Below are positions 34,847 through 44,606 of a stretch of 64,000 bases of DNA, in pieces. A program made the position numbers and the translations under genes. Each line of letters opens with the position of its first letter. Positions within the stretch are counted from its first letter, which is position 1. A model generated the notes under the pieces. That model had not been told where the DNA came from. It was given only the letters and a program-made list of their open reading frames with translations, and did no database searches. Origin of the DNA: Paracoccus albus (GTDB taxonomy: Bacteria; Pseudomonadota; Alphaproteobacteria; Rhodobacterales; Rhodobacteraceae); the NCBI RefSeq assembly GCF_027913035.1, contig NZ_CP115775.1, forward strand, positions 2,192,501 through 2,256,500, written 5' to 3'.

Positions 34847-36467
34847 ACACCAAAGACGCGCGCATGTTCAGGATATCCTTGGCGAGCGACAGTGTCGAAG
34901 GATCGTGGTCCGGCGATGGTTCACCATCCAGAAGCGGGGCCACCTTCAGGGCAAGTTCCTTGCCGAGTTCAACGCCCCATTGGTCGAAGCTGTTGATGCC
35001 AAGGACAACGCCTTCGACAAAGACGCGGTGTTCGTACAGCGCCACGATCTGGCCGAGTGTGAAGGGCGTGAGCTGCGGTATGAGCAATGTTGTTGAGGGC
35101 CGGTTTCCGGGGAATACGCGGTGACGGGCCTGTCGCTCCAACTCGTCACCCGTCAATCCTTTTTGTTCCATCAGCTTTCGGGCGGCGATCAGGTCACGGC
35201 CGCGCATCAGGGCCTCTGACTGGGCGAGGCAATTGGCCAGCAGAAGCTTGTGATGGTGATCCAGTGCGGGTTCATGGCCAAGGGCGGCAGCGATGAACTC
35301 GCAAGGGACAATCTGTGTGCCCTGGTGGATAAGCTGGTAGAACGCGTGCTGCCCGTTCGTTCCCGGCTCCCCCCAAACAACGGGGCCGGAGGGCAAAGGA
35401 AGATCGCTGCCATCCATGGCCACGCGTTTGCCGTTCGATTCCATTTCGAGCTGCTGCAGATAGGCGGGCAGACGTGACAGGCGGTTGTCATAGGGCAGAA
35501 CCGCGCGGGTCGGATAGCCGCTGATCTGGTGGTGCCAAATTCCCACAAGTGCCAGCATGACGGGCATGTTCCCTGTCAGCGGCGCCTCGCGAAAATGGGC
35601 ATCCATTGCCGCACCGCCGCGCAGCATCTCGCGGAAACTGTCGGGGCCGATGGCGATCATCAGGGACAGGCCGATCGGGCCCCACATGGAATAGCGGCCA
35701 CCTACCCAATCTTCGAAGCCGAAGACGCGCGCGGGATCAATTCCCCATTCGGCGGTCTTGTCCGTTGCCGATGAAAGGGCAGCAAACTGACGCGCGGGTT
35801 CGTTCACCTTGCGCTTCATCCAGTCCATCGCGGTCTGCGCGTTGGTCATGGTTTCAATCGTGGTGAAGGTTTTCGACGCCACGATTATCAGCGTCGTTTC
35901 TGCATTCAGTGCCGAGAGAACCTCGGCAATATCTGCGCCATCCACATTTGAGACGAAATGCGCCTTGGGTCCATCGTGATAGGGTGAAAGTGCGATGGTG
36001 GCCATTTTCGGCCCGAGATCAGAGCCACCGATGCCGATATTGACGATATCGGTGATCTTGCCGCCCTGCCCCTGATACGCGCCGCTTCGCACATCAGCGG
36101 CGAACGCGCACATACGGTCGAGCGTTGCCGAAACCTCGCCACAAATATCCTGTCCATCGACCGTCAGCGCACGATCATAATTGCGCAGGGCTGTGTGAAG
36201 GACAGCGCGATCTTCGGTTTCGTTGATGCGTTTGCCACTGAACATCGCATCGCGCCTGTCTGGCAGGTCGGCCAGCAGTTCCAGCAGGGCGTCGCGGCTT
36301 TGCGCGTCGATATTGGTCTTTGAGTAGTCGAAGATCAGGTCGTCGGCTTTGACGGTGAATTCCTCTGCCCTGTTCGGGTTCTCATCGAACAAGGACGTTA
36401 TGCGACGCTCGCCCGAGGGGCGAAGCGATTGCAGGCGGGTCCAGATGGGTTCAAGATCAGTCGGCAT
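34845..36467 (-). CDS. pgi: Glucose-6-phosphate isomerase
   Basis: Interconverts glucose-6-P and fructose-6-P. The 540-residue protein has NIGIGGSDLGPKMA, the region LGVGGRYS-like DWVGGRYSMWGPIGLS, and VVWGEPGTNGQHAFYQLIHQ with the catalytic Glu/His area. The ATG at 36467 lies within the end of pgl (11-base overlap), so it is the third gene of zwf-pgl-pgi. Confidence 0.96.
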   Translation of the reverse strand: MPTDLEPIWTRLQSLRPSGERRITSLFDENPNRAEEFTVKADDLIFDYSKTNIDAQSRDALLELLADLPDRRDAMFSGKRINETEDRAVLHTALRNYDRALTVDGQDICGEVSATLDRMCAFAADVRSGAYQGQGGKITDIVNIGIGGSDLGPKMATIALSPYHDGPKAHFVSNVDGADIAEVLSALNAETTLIIVASKTFTTIETMTNAQTAMDWMKRKVNEPARQFAALSSATDKTAEWGIDPARVFGFEDWVGGRYSMWGPIGLSLMIAIGPDSFREMLRGGAAMDAHFREAPLTGNMPVMLALVGIWHHQISGYPTRAVLPYDNRLSRLPAYLQQLEMESNGKRVAMDGSDLPLPSGPVVWGEPGTNGQHAFYQLIHQGTQIVPCEFIAAALGHEPALDHHHKLLLANCLAQSEALMRGRDLIAARKLMEQKGLTGDELERQARHRVFPGNRPSTTLLIPQLTPFTLGQIVALYEHRVFVEGVVLGINSFDQWGVELGKELALKVAPLLDGEPSPDHDPSTLSLAKDILNMRASLV

Positions 36468-37128
36468 AATGCACCGTCGCGTCACGCAGGAAAGCAGCAA
36501 TGGGCGCATCAATCGGGTTGGCGCACATCGCCTCCTCAAGTGCTGCGCGTTTCTGCGCACCAGTGATGAGGATATGGATATTCAGGGCCGATTGCAGGGC
36601 CGGCGCTGTCAGTGTGATGCGGGGCTCTGCCCCACCGGACGCCGCCATGACAGGCGGTGCATCATGGGCAAGCAGCCTGTCCAGACCCGATGCACCCGGG
36701 AAAAGGCTGGCCGTATGCTTGTCATCGCCCATGCCGAGCACGAGTACGGTGATCGGCAACAGAGGCTTCAGCCGCTCGGACAGTGCCGGGGCCGCGCCTT
36801 CCGGCGTTGGGTCACCGGTATAGAGGTCGAGATATTCCGCCGAAGCGGCCGGACCGTTCATCAGCGTTTCCCGCAACATCGCAGAGTTTGAGCGGGGATG
36901 GCTGGCCGGAACCCAGCGTTCGTCATTCAGAAAGACGGTAATGTTTGCCCAGTCCAGCGGAAGGGCCGACAGCGCCTTGAACATAGGTGCAGGGGTCGAG
37001 CCGCCGGGCACACACAAGCTGGCCGGTCCGACCGCTTCCAGTTGCTGGCGCAGTTGTCCCGCAATACGGTCAGCCAGCGAAAGGGCCAGCAGCTCCCGGT
37101 CGGGATAGTTTACAATCTCGGCACTCAT
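36457..37128 (-). CDS. pgl: 6-phosphogluconolactonase
   Basis: DevB-type lactonase that hydrolyses 6-phosphogluconolactone made by Zwf. The 223 residues include LCVPGGSTPAPMFKALS, FLNDERWVPASHPRSN and VLVLGMGDDKHTASLFPG, all diagnostic. Its start overlaps the zwf stop by four bases and its end overlaps pgi. Confidence 0.96.
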   Translation of the reverse strand: MSAEIVNYPDRELLALSLADRIAGQLRQQLEAVGPASLCVPGGSTPAPMFKALSALPLDWANITVFLNDERWVPASHPRSNSAMLRETLMNGPAASAEYLDLYTGDPTPEGAAPALSERLKPLLPITVLVLGMGDDKHTASLFPGASGLDRLLAHDAPPVMAASGGAEPRITLTAPALQSALNIHILITGAQKRAALEEAMCANPIDAPIAAFLRDATVHYAD

Positions 37129-38570
37129 GCGCGTATCTCCCGCCAGCGGCGATTGTCGCGATGCATCAGGCGCAACGCTTCTTCGGGTCCGGAAGATCCG
37201 GGATCATAGGGTTCGGGCCTTGCCTTGCCGTCTTCCCAAGACTTGATGATCGGATCGGCCCAGGCCCACGCGGCCTCGACCTCATCGCCGCGCATGAACA
37301 GGGTCTGGTTGCCGCGGATGACATCCATGATCAGGCGTTCGTAGGCGTCGGGCATATCCGCACCTTCGGGGCCGAGCGCATCGGCAAAGGACATATCCAG
37401 AGGCACCTGCACAAGTCGCATTCCGCCCGGTCCCGGTTCCTTGATCATCACGGTCAAATCCATGCCTTCATCCGGCTGCAACTTGATGACAAGCTGGTTC
37501 GCCCGCTGGCCACTTTCATCGAAGATCGAATGCGGCGGCTCTTTGAAGGTGATGACGATCTCGCTTGTGCGGGCGCGCAGTTTCTTGCCCGTCCGCAAAT
37601 AGAACGGCGTGCCCTGCCACCGCCAGTTCGAGATGCGGACCTTGAGGGCGACATAGCTTTCGGTGCGACTGGCGGGGTTTTCGGCGTCGTCCAGATAGCC
37701 CGGGTTGTCACCGTCGCCCTGATATTGGCCACGAACGATTTCCGCTTCCTCAACCGGCTGCAACGCACGGATCACCTTCAGCTTTTCGTCGCGAACAGCG
37801 TCGGGGTCGAAGTGATAGGGCGGCTCCATCGCGGTCAGGCAGAGAAGCTGCATCAGGTGGTTCTGAACCATGTCGCGCATGGCGCCGGAATTGTCATAGT
37901 AGCTTCCGCGCCCACCAACACCCACGGTTTCCGACACGGTGATCTGGACGTGATCGACGAATTGCGCGTTCCAGAGAGGCTCGAACAGAATGTTCGCAAA
38001 ACGCACCGCCATCAGGTTTTGAACGGTTTCCTTGCCCAGATAATGGTCGATCCGGTAGATTTGCTTTTCCGCAAAATGCTGGGCCAGGGTCGCATTCAGT
38101 TCCTGCGCGGATGCGAGATCGCGACCGAAGGGCTTTTCAACGACGATACGGCTGTTTTCATCCGCTATTCCATATTCCGACAGACGCTGCGCAAGGTCGC
38201 CAAACAGCGATGGCGCGACAGAGAAATAAAAGGCGCGTACCACGCCATCGCGCATCCGTTCTTTCAGTTGATCCCAGCCGCCAGTACCCTTGGCGTCAAT
38301 GGCGACATAGCCAAGCTCTGCCAGAAAGGCATCAAGCTGGCTTTTATCGGCTTTGGGGGCGAATTCTTCAATCGCTTTGCGGGTTTCCTCGCGGAATTCT
38401 TCATCGGTCAGTTCTGAACGCGCAGCACCGATGATGCGGGCATTGGCTGGCATCTGGCCGGCAAGGAAACGGCGATAAAGACCGGGCAGGATCTTGCGAT
38501 GAGCAAGATCGCCAGTGGCACCGAAAATCACCAAATCGAAATCTTCGACAGGAATGGTTCTCACAACCAT
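37125..38570 (-). CDS. zwf: Glucose-6-phosphate 1-dehydrogenase
   Basis: First enzyme of the oxidative pentose-phosphate and Entner-Doudoroff routes. The 481-residue protein opens with the coenzyme-binding LVIFGATGDLAHRKI and has the active-site signature YRIDHYLGKETVQNL. The ATG at 38570 is fixed by GGAGGT four bases ahead. It leads the operon with pgl and pgi, and an operator-like sequence lies 34-47 bases upstream. Confidence 0.97.
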   Translation of the reverse strand: MVVRTIPVEDFDLVIFGATGDLAHRKILPGLYRRFLAGQMPANARIIGAARSELTDEEFREETRKAIEEFAPKADKSQLDAFLAELGYVAIDAKGTGGWDQLKERMRDGVVRAFYFSVAPSLFGDLAQRLSEYGIADENSRIVVEKPFGRDLASAQELNATLAQHFAEKQIYRIDHYLGKETVQNLMAVRFANILFEPLWNAQFVDHVQITVSETVGVGGRGSYYDNSGAMRDMVQNHLMQLLCLTAMEPPYHFDPDAVRDEKLKVIRALQPVEEAEIVRGQYQGDGDNPGYLDDAENPASRTESYVALKVRISNWRWQGTPFYLRTGKKLRARTSEIVITFKEPPHSIFDESGQRANQLVIKLQPDEGMDLTVMIKEPGPGGMRLVQVPLDMSFADALGPEGADMPDAYERLIMDVIRGNQTLFMRGDEVEAAWAWADPIIKSWEDGKARPEPYDPGSSGPEEALRLMHRDNRRWREIRA

Positions 38571-38603
38571 AGGGACCTCCTTGGTTGGGGTTCTGGTATC
38601 CGA

Positions 38604-38617
38604 TGTTAGCGTTATCA
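38604..38617 (-). promoter_or_regulatory. LacI-type operator candidate upstream of zwf
   Basis: Read toward zwf the sequence is TGATAACGCTAACA, one base from the symmetric pattern TGTTAnCGnTAACA found before edd and related to the element before eda. No TTGCCGGCAA follows it here. Confidence 0.55.
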
Positions 38618-38633
38618 GCAAGCGGCGATACTC

Positions 38634-39173
38634 TTAACGGGTGAGGGCGCGGCCAAGGCGTGGCAACCGCGCCCGCTTCATCAGGGCCCGAAGCTCGATC
38701 TCTGCGCCAAGCTGGTTTGCCTTTTCGTGTGCCGAGTGCGCTGCGGCGGCAACAGGGTCGGGGTGATGCGCCCAAAGATCGGTCAGGAAAGCATCCGGGT
38801 GGATTGCCTTGGTACCGGCCGCCAACATTGTCCCGCGCGGAAAGTCGCGAAGGTTCATCGTCACGATCAGATCGGCATGTCGCTCTACAGCGGCGGCCAA
38901 AACGTGCAGATCCGCAGGATCGGGCAAATCGAAGCCCTGCGCGGCGGCTTCGTTCCCGTCGGTCGTGGCATCGGGAAACCGCTCGCGAAGCAGACTGGCT
39001 TCGGCACCGGCAATGTCCGCCGCCACAGGGCTGAGTTTGGCGGCCGAATACGTCCATTCTTTCAATATGCGTTCTGACCAAACCGGCCTGAACAAGCCTG
39101 CGGCAGCAACGTCGGACAGAATTTCGCGCAGCACCGTCGGGAAAAGAACGTTGGCGTCGAGAACTGCAATCAT
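38634..39173 (-). CDS. PIN-domain protein (putative ribonuclease)
   Basis: The 179-residue protein begins with the PIN signature VLDANVLFPTVLREIL (first metal-binding Asp), and has DPADLHVLAAAVERHADLIVTMNLRDFP, with its acidic residues, in the second half (quoted in parts of the 95-125 region). PIN domains are metal-dependent RNases and often toxins. No antitoxin gene is adjacent: the start overlaps the rlmI stop by four bases. The C-terminal 50 residues are helical and basic. Confidence 0.85.
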   Translation of the reverse strand: MIAVLDANVLFPTVLREILSDVAAAGLFRPVWSERILKEWTYSAAKLSPVAADIAGAEASLLRERFPDATTDGNEAAAQGFDLPDPADLHVLAAAVERHADLIVTMNLRDFPRGTMLAAGTKAIHPDAFLTDLWAHHPDPVAAAAHSAHEKANQLGAEIELRALMKRARLPRLGRALTR

Positions 39174-40363
39174 CCGTCCAGCCTGAAGAACAATGCCTTC
39201 AGATAACCCGTCTCGGCCAGCTGAGGAAGCGTAGGATGATCCGGCCCGGCCTGCCCCGTATGGATCAGTTGGCCACGCCGCCCGCCCCGACCGATGCCCC
39301 GCGCTGACGCGTTCCGGAAACTGGTCAGATCCGCCGCATGGCTGCACGAACACAGACCCAGATAGCCGCCCGGCGCAACAAGCGGTGCCGCCAGTTTCGC
39401 AACACGTTCATAGGCGCGCAGCCCCGCCTCAAGCGCCGGCTTGGAGGGCGCAAAGGCTGGCGGATCGCAGATGACAACATCGAATTGGCGACCTTCGTTC
39501 GCCATCGCCTCCAACGCGGCAAAGGCATCCTGCCGGATTGTTTCCAGACGATCAGCCACGCCCGCTGCTTCGGCACCCTTCTTCGCAAGACTCAGGGCCG
39601 CCTCTGATCCGTCAACGCAGGTTGCATGTTCTGCACCAGCGGCAAGCATGGCAAGGCCAAACCCACCGACATGGCTGAACACGTCCAGCACCCGGCCCGA
39701 CGCTATCCGCTGCGCAAAGGCATGATTCGGGCGCTGATCATAAAACAGCCCGGTTTTCTGCCCGCCCATAAGATCGGCCAAATAGATTGCACCGTTCATC
39801 GGAACTTCAATCGGCGCTGCTGGCGCATGACCTGTCAGGACTTCCATTCGCTCTGGCAGGCCCTCCAGACCGCGTGCCCGGCCCTGACCGTTCAGAACAA
39901 CGGTGCCAACGCCAACAACGTCATGGAGCGCGGCCGCAATCTCCTGCGCCATAGCGTCAGACCAGGCCGCGTTGGGCTGGATGACTGCCGCATCCCCGAA
40001 ACGGTCGATGATCAGGCCGGGCAAACCGTCCGCTTCCGCGTGGACGAGCCGGTAGAATGGCGTATCATAAAACCTTTCGCGCAGCGCCAACGCTCGCTTC
40101 AGGCGACCGCGCAACCAATCCGCGTCAATCACCGCTTCGGGATCGGCATCCATCACGCGGCCAATGATTTTCGATTCGGGGTTTACCGTAACGAGTGCCA
40201 TCGGCCGACGCTCTGGATCCTCCAGCACAGCGAAACTGCCGGGTTTGATGCCGCGCGTCCGGCGGTCGGTCACGACTTCATCGGCAAAGACCCAAGGGAA
40301 GCCGTGGCGTATAGCCTGCGGTTTTGTCTTTGGCCGCAAACGGATGACAGGTAGCGTGCTCAT
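39170..40363 (-). CDS. rlmI: Class I SAM-dependent rRNA (cytosine) methyltransferase, RlmI-like
   Basis: The 397 residues start with a PUA-like domain ([13 protein letters not shown]), then a Rossmann methyltransferase: motif [21 protein letters not shown], motif [12 protein letters not shown] and the catalytic-cysteine region [12 protein letters not shown], ending in [20 protein letters not shown]. This matches RlmI, which makes m5C in 23S rRNA; related proteins have other targets. The ATG follows AAAGGA. It is divergent from edd and coupled to the PIN gene. Confidence 0.9.
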   Translation of the reverse strand: MSTLPVIRLRPKTKPQAIRHGFPWVFADEVVTDRRTRGIKPGSFAVLEDPERRPMALVTVNPESKIIGRVMDADPEAVIDADWLRGRLKRALALRERFYDTPFYRLVHAEADGLPGLIIDRFGDAAVIQPNAAWSDAMAQEIAAALHDVVGVGTVVLNGQGRARGLEGLPERMEVLTGHAPAAPIEVPMNGAIYLADLMGGQKTGLFYDQRPNHAFAQRIASGRVLDVFSHVGGFGLAMLAAGAEHATCVDGSEAALSLAKKGAEAAGVADRLETIRQDAFAALEAMANEGRQFDVVICDPPAFAPSKPALEAGLRAYERVAKLAAPLVAPGGYLGLCSCSHAADLTSFRNASARGIGRGGRRGQLIHTGQAGPDHPTLPQLAETGYLKALFFRLDG

Positions 40364-40438
40364 CGGTGGTCCTTTCACTCGCCCCACGATGTGGCACGAC
40401 CCTTCACATACGGCAAGAGCACGCGGCCACCATTGCGG

Positions 40439-40452
40439 TGTTACCGCTAACA
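40439..40452 (+). promoter_or_regulatory. LacI-type operator candidate upstream of edd
   Basis: TGTTACCGCTAACA has perfect 5-base arms (TGTTA/TAACA) around a central CG, 47 bases before the edd ATG. It is the best copy of the element also seen before zwf and eda. It lies in the region shared with divergent rlmI. Confidence 0.6.
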
Positions 40453-40458
40453 AGCTAT

Positions 40459-40470
40459 ATTGCCGGCAAT
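40459..40470 (+). promoter_or_regulatory. ATTGCCGGCAAT palindrome upstream of edd
   Basis: A perfect 12-base palindrome whose core TTGCCGGCAA starts 21 bases after the TGTTACCGCTAACA element. The same pair with 22-base spacing precedes eda. Both palindromes lie on about the same helix face. Confidence 0.5.
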
Positions 40471-40499
40471 CGAATCCAAATCGTTTCAGGAGGCCAGCC

Positions 40500-42302
40500 A
40501 TGACCCTGCACGCCAGCATCGACCGCGTTACAGATCGCATTCGCGAACGTTCCCAGCAGACACGTTCGGCATATCTGTCGCGGATATGCGCAGCGGCAGA
40601 GGAAGGCCCGCGGCGCGCGCATCTGTCCTGCGGCAATCAGGCCCATGCCTATGCGGCGATGGAGAACAAGGAAGACCTCGCCCTGACGCGCAAGCCGAAT
40701 ATCGGGATCGTCACGGCCTATAACGACATGCTGTCCGCCCACCAACCCTATGAGCGTTTTCCGGCCCTGATCCGGGCAGCCGCCGAACGCGCAGGCGCGA
40801 CCGCGCAAGTCGCGGGCGGCGTGCCGGCGATGTGCGACGGCGTAACCCAAGGGCGTCCGGGAATGGAGTTGTCACTTTTCTCACGCGACGTGATCGCATT
40901 GGCGGCCGGGGTCGCCATGTCACATGATACCTTCGATTCCGCGCTATACCTTGGTGTTTGCGACAAGATCGTGCCCGGACTGGTTATTGCCGCCGCCACC
41001 TTCGGCCATGTCCCATCCGTTTTCGTCCCGGCGGGGCCGATGCCATCCGGCCTGCCCAATGACGAAAAAGCCAAGGTTCGCCAGCAATTCGCCTCGGGCG
41101 AGGTTGGACGCGACAAGCTGATGCAGGCCGAGATGGCTTCTTACCATTCGCCCGGCACCTGTACCTTCTACGGGACCGCGAATTCCAACCAGATGCTGAT
41201 GGAGATGATGGGCCTGCATCTGCCGGGATCGAGCTTCGTCAACCCGAATACCGATATGCGCGACGCTCTGACTGGTGCCGCGGCAGAACGAGCCGCCTCG
41301 ATGACGCGACTCGGGAATGATTACCTTCCGGTCGGTGAGATCCTTGACGAGCGTGCATTCGTAAACGGGATCGTCGGGCTGATGGCCACTGGCGGCTCGA
41401 CCAACCTTGTGCTGCATATTCCCGCAATGGCACGCGCGGCGGGTGTTCTGCTGGATATCGAAGATTTCAACGATATTTCCGACGCTGTGCCGCTGATGGC
41501 GCGGGTCTATCCGAACGGTCTGGCGGATGTGAACCATTTCCATGCGGCAGGTGGCCTTGGCTACATGATCCGGCACCTGCTGGAGGCCGGTATGCTGCAT
41601 GAAGATGTGCGCACGGTCGCCGGCGGTGGTCTGAACCGCTATACGACAGAGCCGAAGCTGAAGGACGGCCGCGTAATCTGGGAAGATGGGCCGAAGGAAT
41701 CTTTGAACGAGAAGATCCTGCGCCCTGTTTCTGACCCTTTTGCGAAGTCTGGCGGGCTGAAGCAGCTTGAAGGCAACCTTGGCCGCGGGGTGATCAAGGT
41801 GTCTGCGGTCGCGCCTGAACGTCACATCATCGAAGCGCCTGCCCGCGTCTTTTCGGATCAGGAGCAGGTCAAGGCAGCCTTCAAAGCAGGCGAGTTCACC
41901 GAGGATACGATTGTCGTTGTCCGCTTTCAGGGTCCTGCGGCGAACGGAATGCCAGAGCTTCACTCTCTGACGCCGATCCTTGCCGTATTGCAGGATCGTG
42001 GCCTGCGCGTTGCATTGGTGACAGACGGTCGCATGTCCGGCGCCTCGGGCAAGGTGCCCGCTGCAATTCACCTGTCGCCAGAGGCGGCGAAAGGTGGGCC
42101 ACTGTCAAAGGTTCGCGACGGTGACATGATCCGCCTTGATGCCGTGAACGGCGTTATTGAATGCGAGGCCGCCGGTTTTGATACCCGCGAACCGGAGATT
42201 GCCGATCTTTCCGGCAATCATTTTGGCATGGGCCGCGAAATGTTCGGCCTGTTCCGCGCCGCTGCCGGGGATGCAACCGAAGGGGCTTGCGGGATCGTGT
42301 AA
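40500..42302 (+). CDS. edd: Phosphogluconate dehydratase
   Basis: Entner-Doudoroff dehydratase (IlvD/Edd family) converting 6-phosphogluconate to KDPG. The 600-residue protein has the iron-sulfur cysteines in [13 protein letters not shown] and [29 protein letters not shown], and [22 protein letters not shown] near the end. The ATG is behind AGGAGG. Regulation is suggested by two palindromes upstream. Confidence 0.96.
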   Translation: MTLHASIDRVTDRIRERSQQTRSAYLSRICAAAEEGPRRAHLSCGNQAHAYAAMENKEDLALTRKPNIGIVTAYNDMLSAHQPYERFPALIRAAAERAGATAQVAGGVPAMCDGVTQGRPGMELSLFSRDVIALAAGVAMSHDTFDSALYLGVCDKIVPGLVIAAATFGHVPSVFVPAGPMPSGLPNDEKAKVRQQFASGEVGRDKLMQAEMASYHSPGTCTFYGTANSNQMLMEMMGLHLPGSSFVNPNTDMRDALTGAAAERAASMTRLGNDYLPVGEILDERAFVNGIVGLMATGGSTNLVLHIPAMARAAGVLLDIEDFNDISDAVPLMARVYPNGLADVNHFHAAGGLGYMIRHLLEAGMLHEDVRTVAGGGLNRYTTEPKLKDGRVIWEDGPKESLNEKILRPVSDPFAKSGGLKQLEGNLGRGVIKVSAVAPERHIIEAPARVFSDQEQVKAAFKAGEFTEDTIVVVRFQGPAANGMPELHSLTPILAVLQDRGLRVALVTDGRMSGASGKVPAAIHLSPEAAKGGPLSKVRDGDMIRLDAVNGVIECEAAGFDTREPEIADLSGNHFGMGREMFGLFRAAAGDATEGACGIV

Positions 42303-42314
42303 TCCCGCTGCCCG

Positions 42315-43502
42315 TCAGGTCAGCCTCTCAACCGCGACAGCCGTCGCCTCGCCGCCGCCGATGCAAAGCGATGCGACACCGCGCGTCATGCCATAGGTTT
42401 GCAGCGCGGCCAGCAAAGTGACCATGACCCGCGCCCCTGATGCACCGATCGGATGGCCAAGGGCGCAGGCACCACCATGAACATTGACCTTGTCATGCGG
42501 CAGTTTGAGGTCGCGCATCGCCGCCATGGTCACGACGGCAAAGGCCTCGTTGATCTCGAACAGGTCGACCTCGTCAAGATTCCAGCCGGACCGTTCTGCC
42601 AGCCTTTTCATCGCCCCCACAGGCGCGGTGGGAAACAAGCTCGGTTTATCGGCGTAGGTCGCGTGTCCCACAATCCTTGCCAGCGGGGTCAGCCCCATTT
42701 CCTCAGCCTTTCCTTGCCGCATCAGGACAAGCGCCGCCGCACCGTCTGATATGGAAGAGCTGTTGGCGGCCGTGACCGTTCCGTCTTTGCGGAAAGCTGG
42801 CTTGAGCGTGGGAATTTTATCCAGATTCGCCTTCCCCGGCTGTTCATCCGTGTCGACCAAGACCTCGCCCTTCCGGGTACTTACAGTCACTGGCGCGATC
42901 TCTGCTTCGAACTTGCCGCTTCCAATCGCTTCATTTGCGCGGGTCAGGGATGCAATGGCGAAATCATCCTGCTCCTTTCGCGTAAATCCATAGCTTTGGG
43001 CGCAATCCTCGGCGAAGGTACCCATGAGGCGACCCTTGTCATAGGCGTCTTCCAGACCATCAAGAAACATGTGGTCCATGACCTGACCGTGTCCCATGCG
43101 CATACCGCCGCGCGCCTTCGGCAGCAGATAGGGGGCGTTCGACATGCTTTCCATGCCGCCTGCAACGGCAATCTCTGCACTTCCGGCCACAAGCAGGTCG
43201 TGCACGAACATTGCAGCCTTCATTCCGGAGCCGCACATCTTGTTAATGGTCGTTGCACCGGCAGCCAGCGGAAGGCCCGCACCAATCGCCGCCTGCCGCG
43301 CCGGGGCCTGTCCCTGCCCCGCCGGCAAGACGCAGCCCATCACGACTTCCTCAACAGAACCAGCCGCAATGCCCGCGCGTTCCACTGCGGCGCGAATAGC
43401 CGTTGCACCAAGATCTGCCGCCGCGACGCTGGCGAAATCACCCTGAAAGCCGCCCATAGGCGTGCGGGCTGCGCTGACGATAACGATGGGGTCTTTGCTC
43501 AT
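42315..43502 (-). CDS. Acetyl-CoA C-acetyltransferase (thiolase)
   Basis: The 395-residue biosynthetic-type thiolase has the acyl-binding Cys in NKMCGSGMKAAM near residue 90, the catalytic His in NVHGGACALGHPIGASGARV and the C-terminal Cys in SLCIGGGEATA. It condenses or cleaves acetoacetyl-CoA; a role in polyhydroxybutyrate synthesis is possible, but no phaB lies next to it. A strong AAGGAGGA box precedes the start. Confidence 0.93.
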   Translation of the reverse strand: MSKDPIVIVSAARTPMGGFQGDFASVAAADLGATAIRAAVERAGIAAGSVEEVVMGCVLPAGQGQAPARQAAIGAGLPLAAGATTINKMCGSGMKAAMFVHDLLVAGSAEIAVAGGMESMSNAPYLLPKARGGMRMGHGQVMDHMFLDGLEDAYDKGRLMGTFAEDCAQSYGFTRKEQDDFAIASLTRANEAIGSGKFEAEIAPVTVSTRKGEVLVDTDEQPGKANLDKIPTLKPAFRKDGTVTAANSSSISDGAAALVLMRQGKAEEMGLTPLARIVGHATYADKPSLFPTAPVGAMKRLAERSGWNLDEVDLFEINEAFAVVTMAAMRDLKLPHDKVNVHGGACALGHPIGASGARVMVTLLAALQTYGMTRGVASLCIGGGEATAVAVERLT

Positions 43503-43533
43503 GAAATCCTCCTTTTCATGGCCGACAAGCCGG

Positions 43534-43992
43534 TCAGGGCTCTGTCGGTGGTCCGAAGCGTTCGGTCATCCGATTGCGGATCTGGTCGCGCGCTTCACGG
43601 TATTTCTGCAAGACGGCCTCGCGCCCCTCGGCCAGTCCTGTCGGGTCCATCACCGGCCAATATTCGATCTCCAGATGCGAATGCCGTGTCAGTTCTATCG
43701 CCTGCCGCTGCGAGGCGGGTGACAGGGCCACTATAAGATCAAAACTGCTTAAATCATCGCCCCAGCTTTGCATTTCCTCGAAGCTGCGGGAACGGTGGCG
43801 ATCCAGCTCCACACCCAGTTCCGCGCAAACGGCAATCGCAAAGCCGTCGATTTCCATATCATTGTGCACACCCGCCGACTGAACATAGGCAGAGCGTCCA
43901 TAGAACTTCTTCATCATTCCCTCGGCCATGGGCGACCGGATCGCATTGTGATCGCAGCAGAACAGGATCGAATGGGGAATCTGTCCGGCCAT
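43534..43992 (-). CDS. Low-molecular-weight protein-tyrosine-phosphatase-like protein
   Basis: The 152-residue protein has the CX5R phosphate-binding loop in FCCDHNAIRSPMAEGMMKK near the N-terminus and the general-acid pair in VMDPTGLAEG. It could be a tyrosine phosphatase or an arsenate-reductase-like enzyme. ATG 43992 lies two bases past the UPF0262 stop and follows AAGG. It belongs to the conserved murA-hisD block. Confidence 0.88.
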   Translation of the reverse strand: MAGQIPHSILFCCDHNAIRSPMAEGMMKKFYGRSAYVQSAGVHNDMEIDGFAIAVCAELGVELDRHRSRSFEEMQSWGDDLSSFDLIVALSPASQRQAIELTRHSHLEIEYWPVMDPTGLAEGREAVLQKYREARDQIRNRMTERFGPPTEP

Positions 43993-43993
43993 A

Positions 43994-44473
43994 TCAGCCT
44001 TGAGGAATAAGCGCACAAATCAGGGTGAACAGGCGGCGCGAGGTATCTATGTCAACGACGGCCTTGCCCTCCAGCCGCTCCTGCAACGTCCGCGCACCTT
44101 CGTTGTGAATACCGCGCCGTGCCATGTCGATCGCCTCGATCTGGGCTGGCGGCATGGTCTTCACCGCATCGTAATAGCTGGCGCAGATCTGGAAATAGTC
44201 CTTCACGACCTGCCGGAACGGACCAAGCGACAGATGAAACTCTGCCACCTTGCCGCCTGCCTCGGTCGAGATATCGAACACCAGACGTCCATCGCGGATC
44301 GCGAGGTTCAGCCCATATGGTCCGGGCGGCGCGGGCTGGCCCTCTCGTCCCGGAAGGTCAAAGCTGTTTTCGTCCAGCAGATCGTAAACGGCCACGCGAC
44401 GCTCTTGCTGAACTTCGGCCGAGGCTGGTGGCATGGCGCTGTCGTCGATATCGACGCGGATCAGGCGGTTCAT
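43994..44473 (-). CDS. UPF0262-family protein
   Basis: The 159-residue protein (MNRLIRVDIDDS at the start, LCALIPQ-like end) matches the alphaproteobacterial UPF0262 family, whose function is unknown. It usually sits between hisD and a low-molecular-weight phosphatase gene, as here. The start is set by GGGAGG. A 133-base gap to hisD holds no other gene that I can see. Confidence 0.9.
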   Translation of the reverse strand: MNRLIRVDIDDSAMPPASAEVQQERRVAVYDLLDENSFDLPGREGQPAPPGPYGLNLAIRDGRLVFDISTEAGGKVAEFHLSLGPFRQVVKDYFQICASYYDAVKTMPPAQIEAIDMARRGIHNEGARTLQERLEGKAVVDIDTSRRLFTLICALIPQG

Positions 44474-44606
44474 GACGCCTCCCTTGTAAACGTGGCTTTG
44501 GCCAGAATGTCCAAAGCGGGTAGCCGCGGCAAGGCCCGGCATGCGGATGTGAAAGGTTCGGGCTTGCCGGTCGCGGTCGGCGCGATGTCGGGGTTGCAGG
44601 CTGGCA

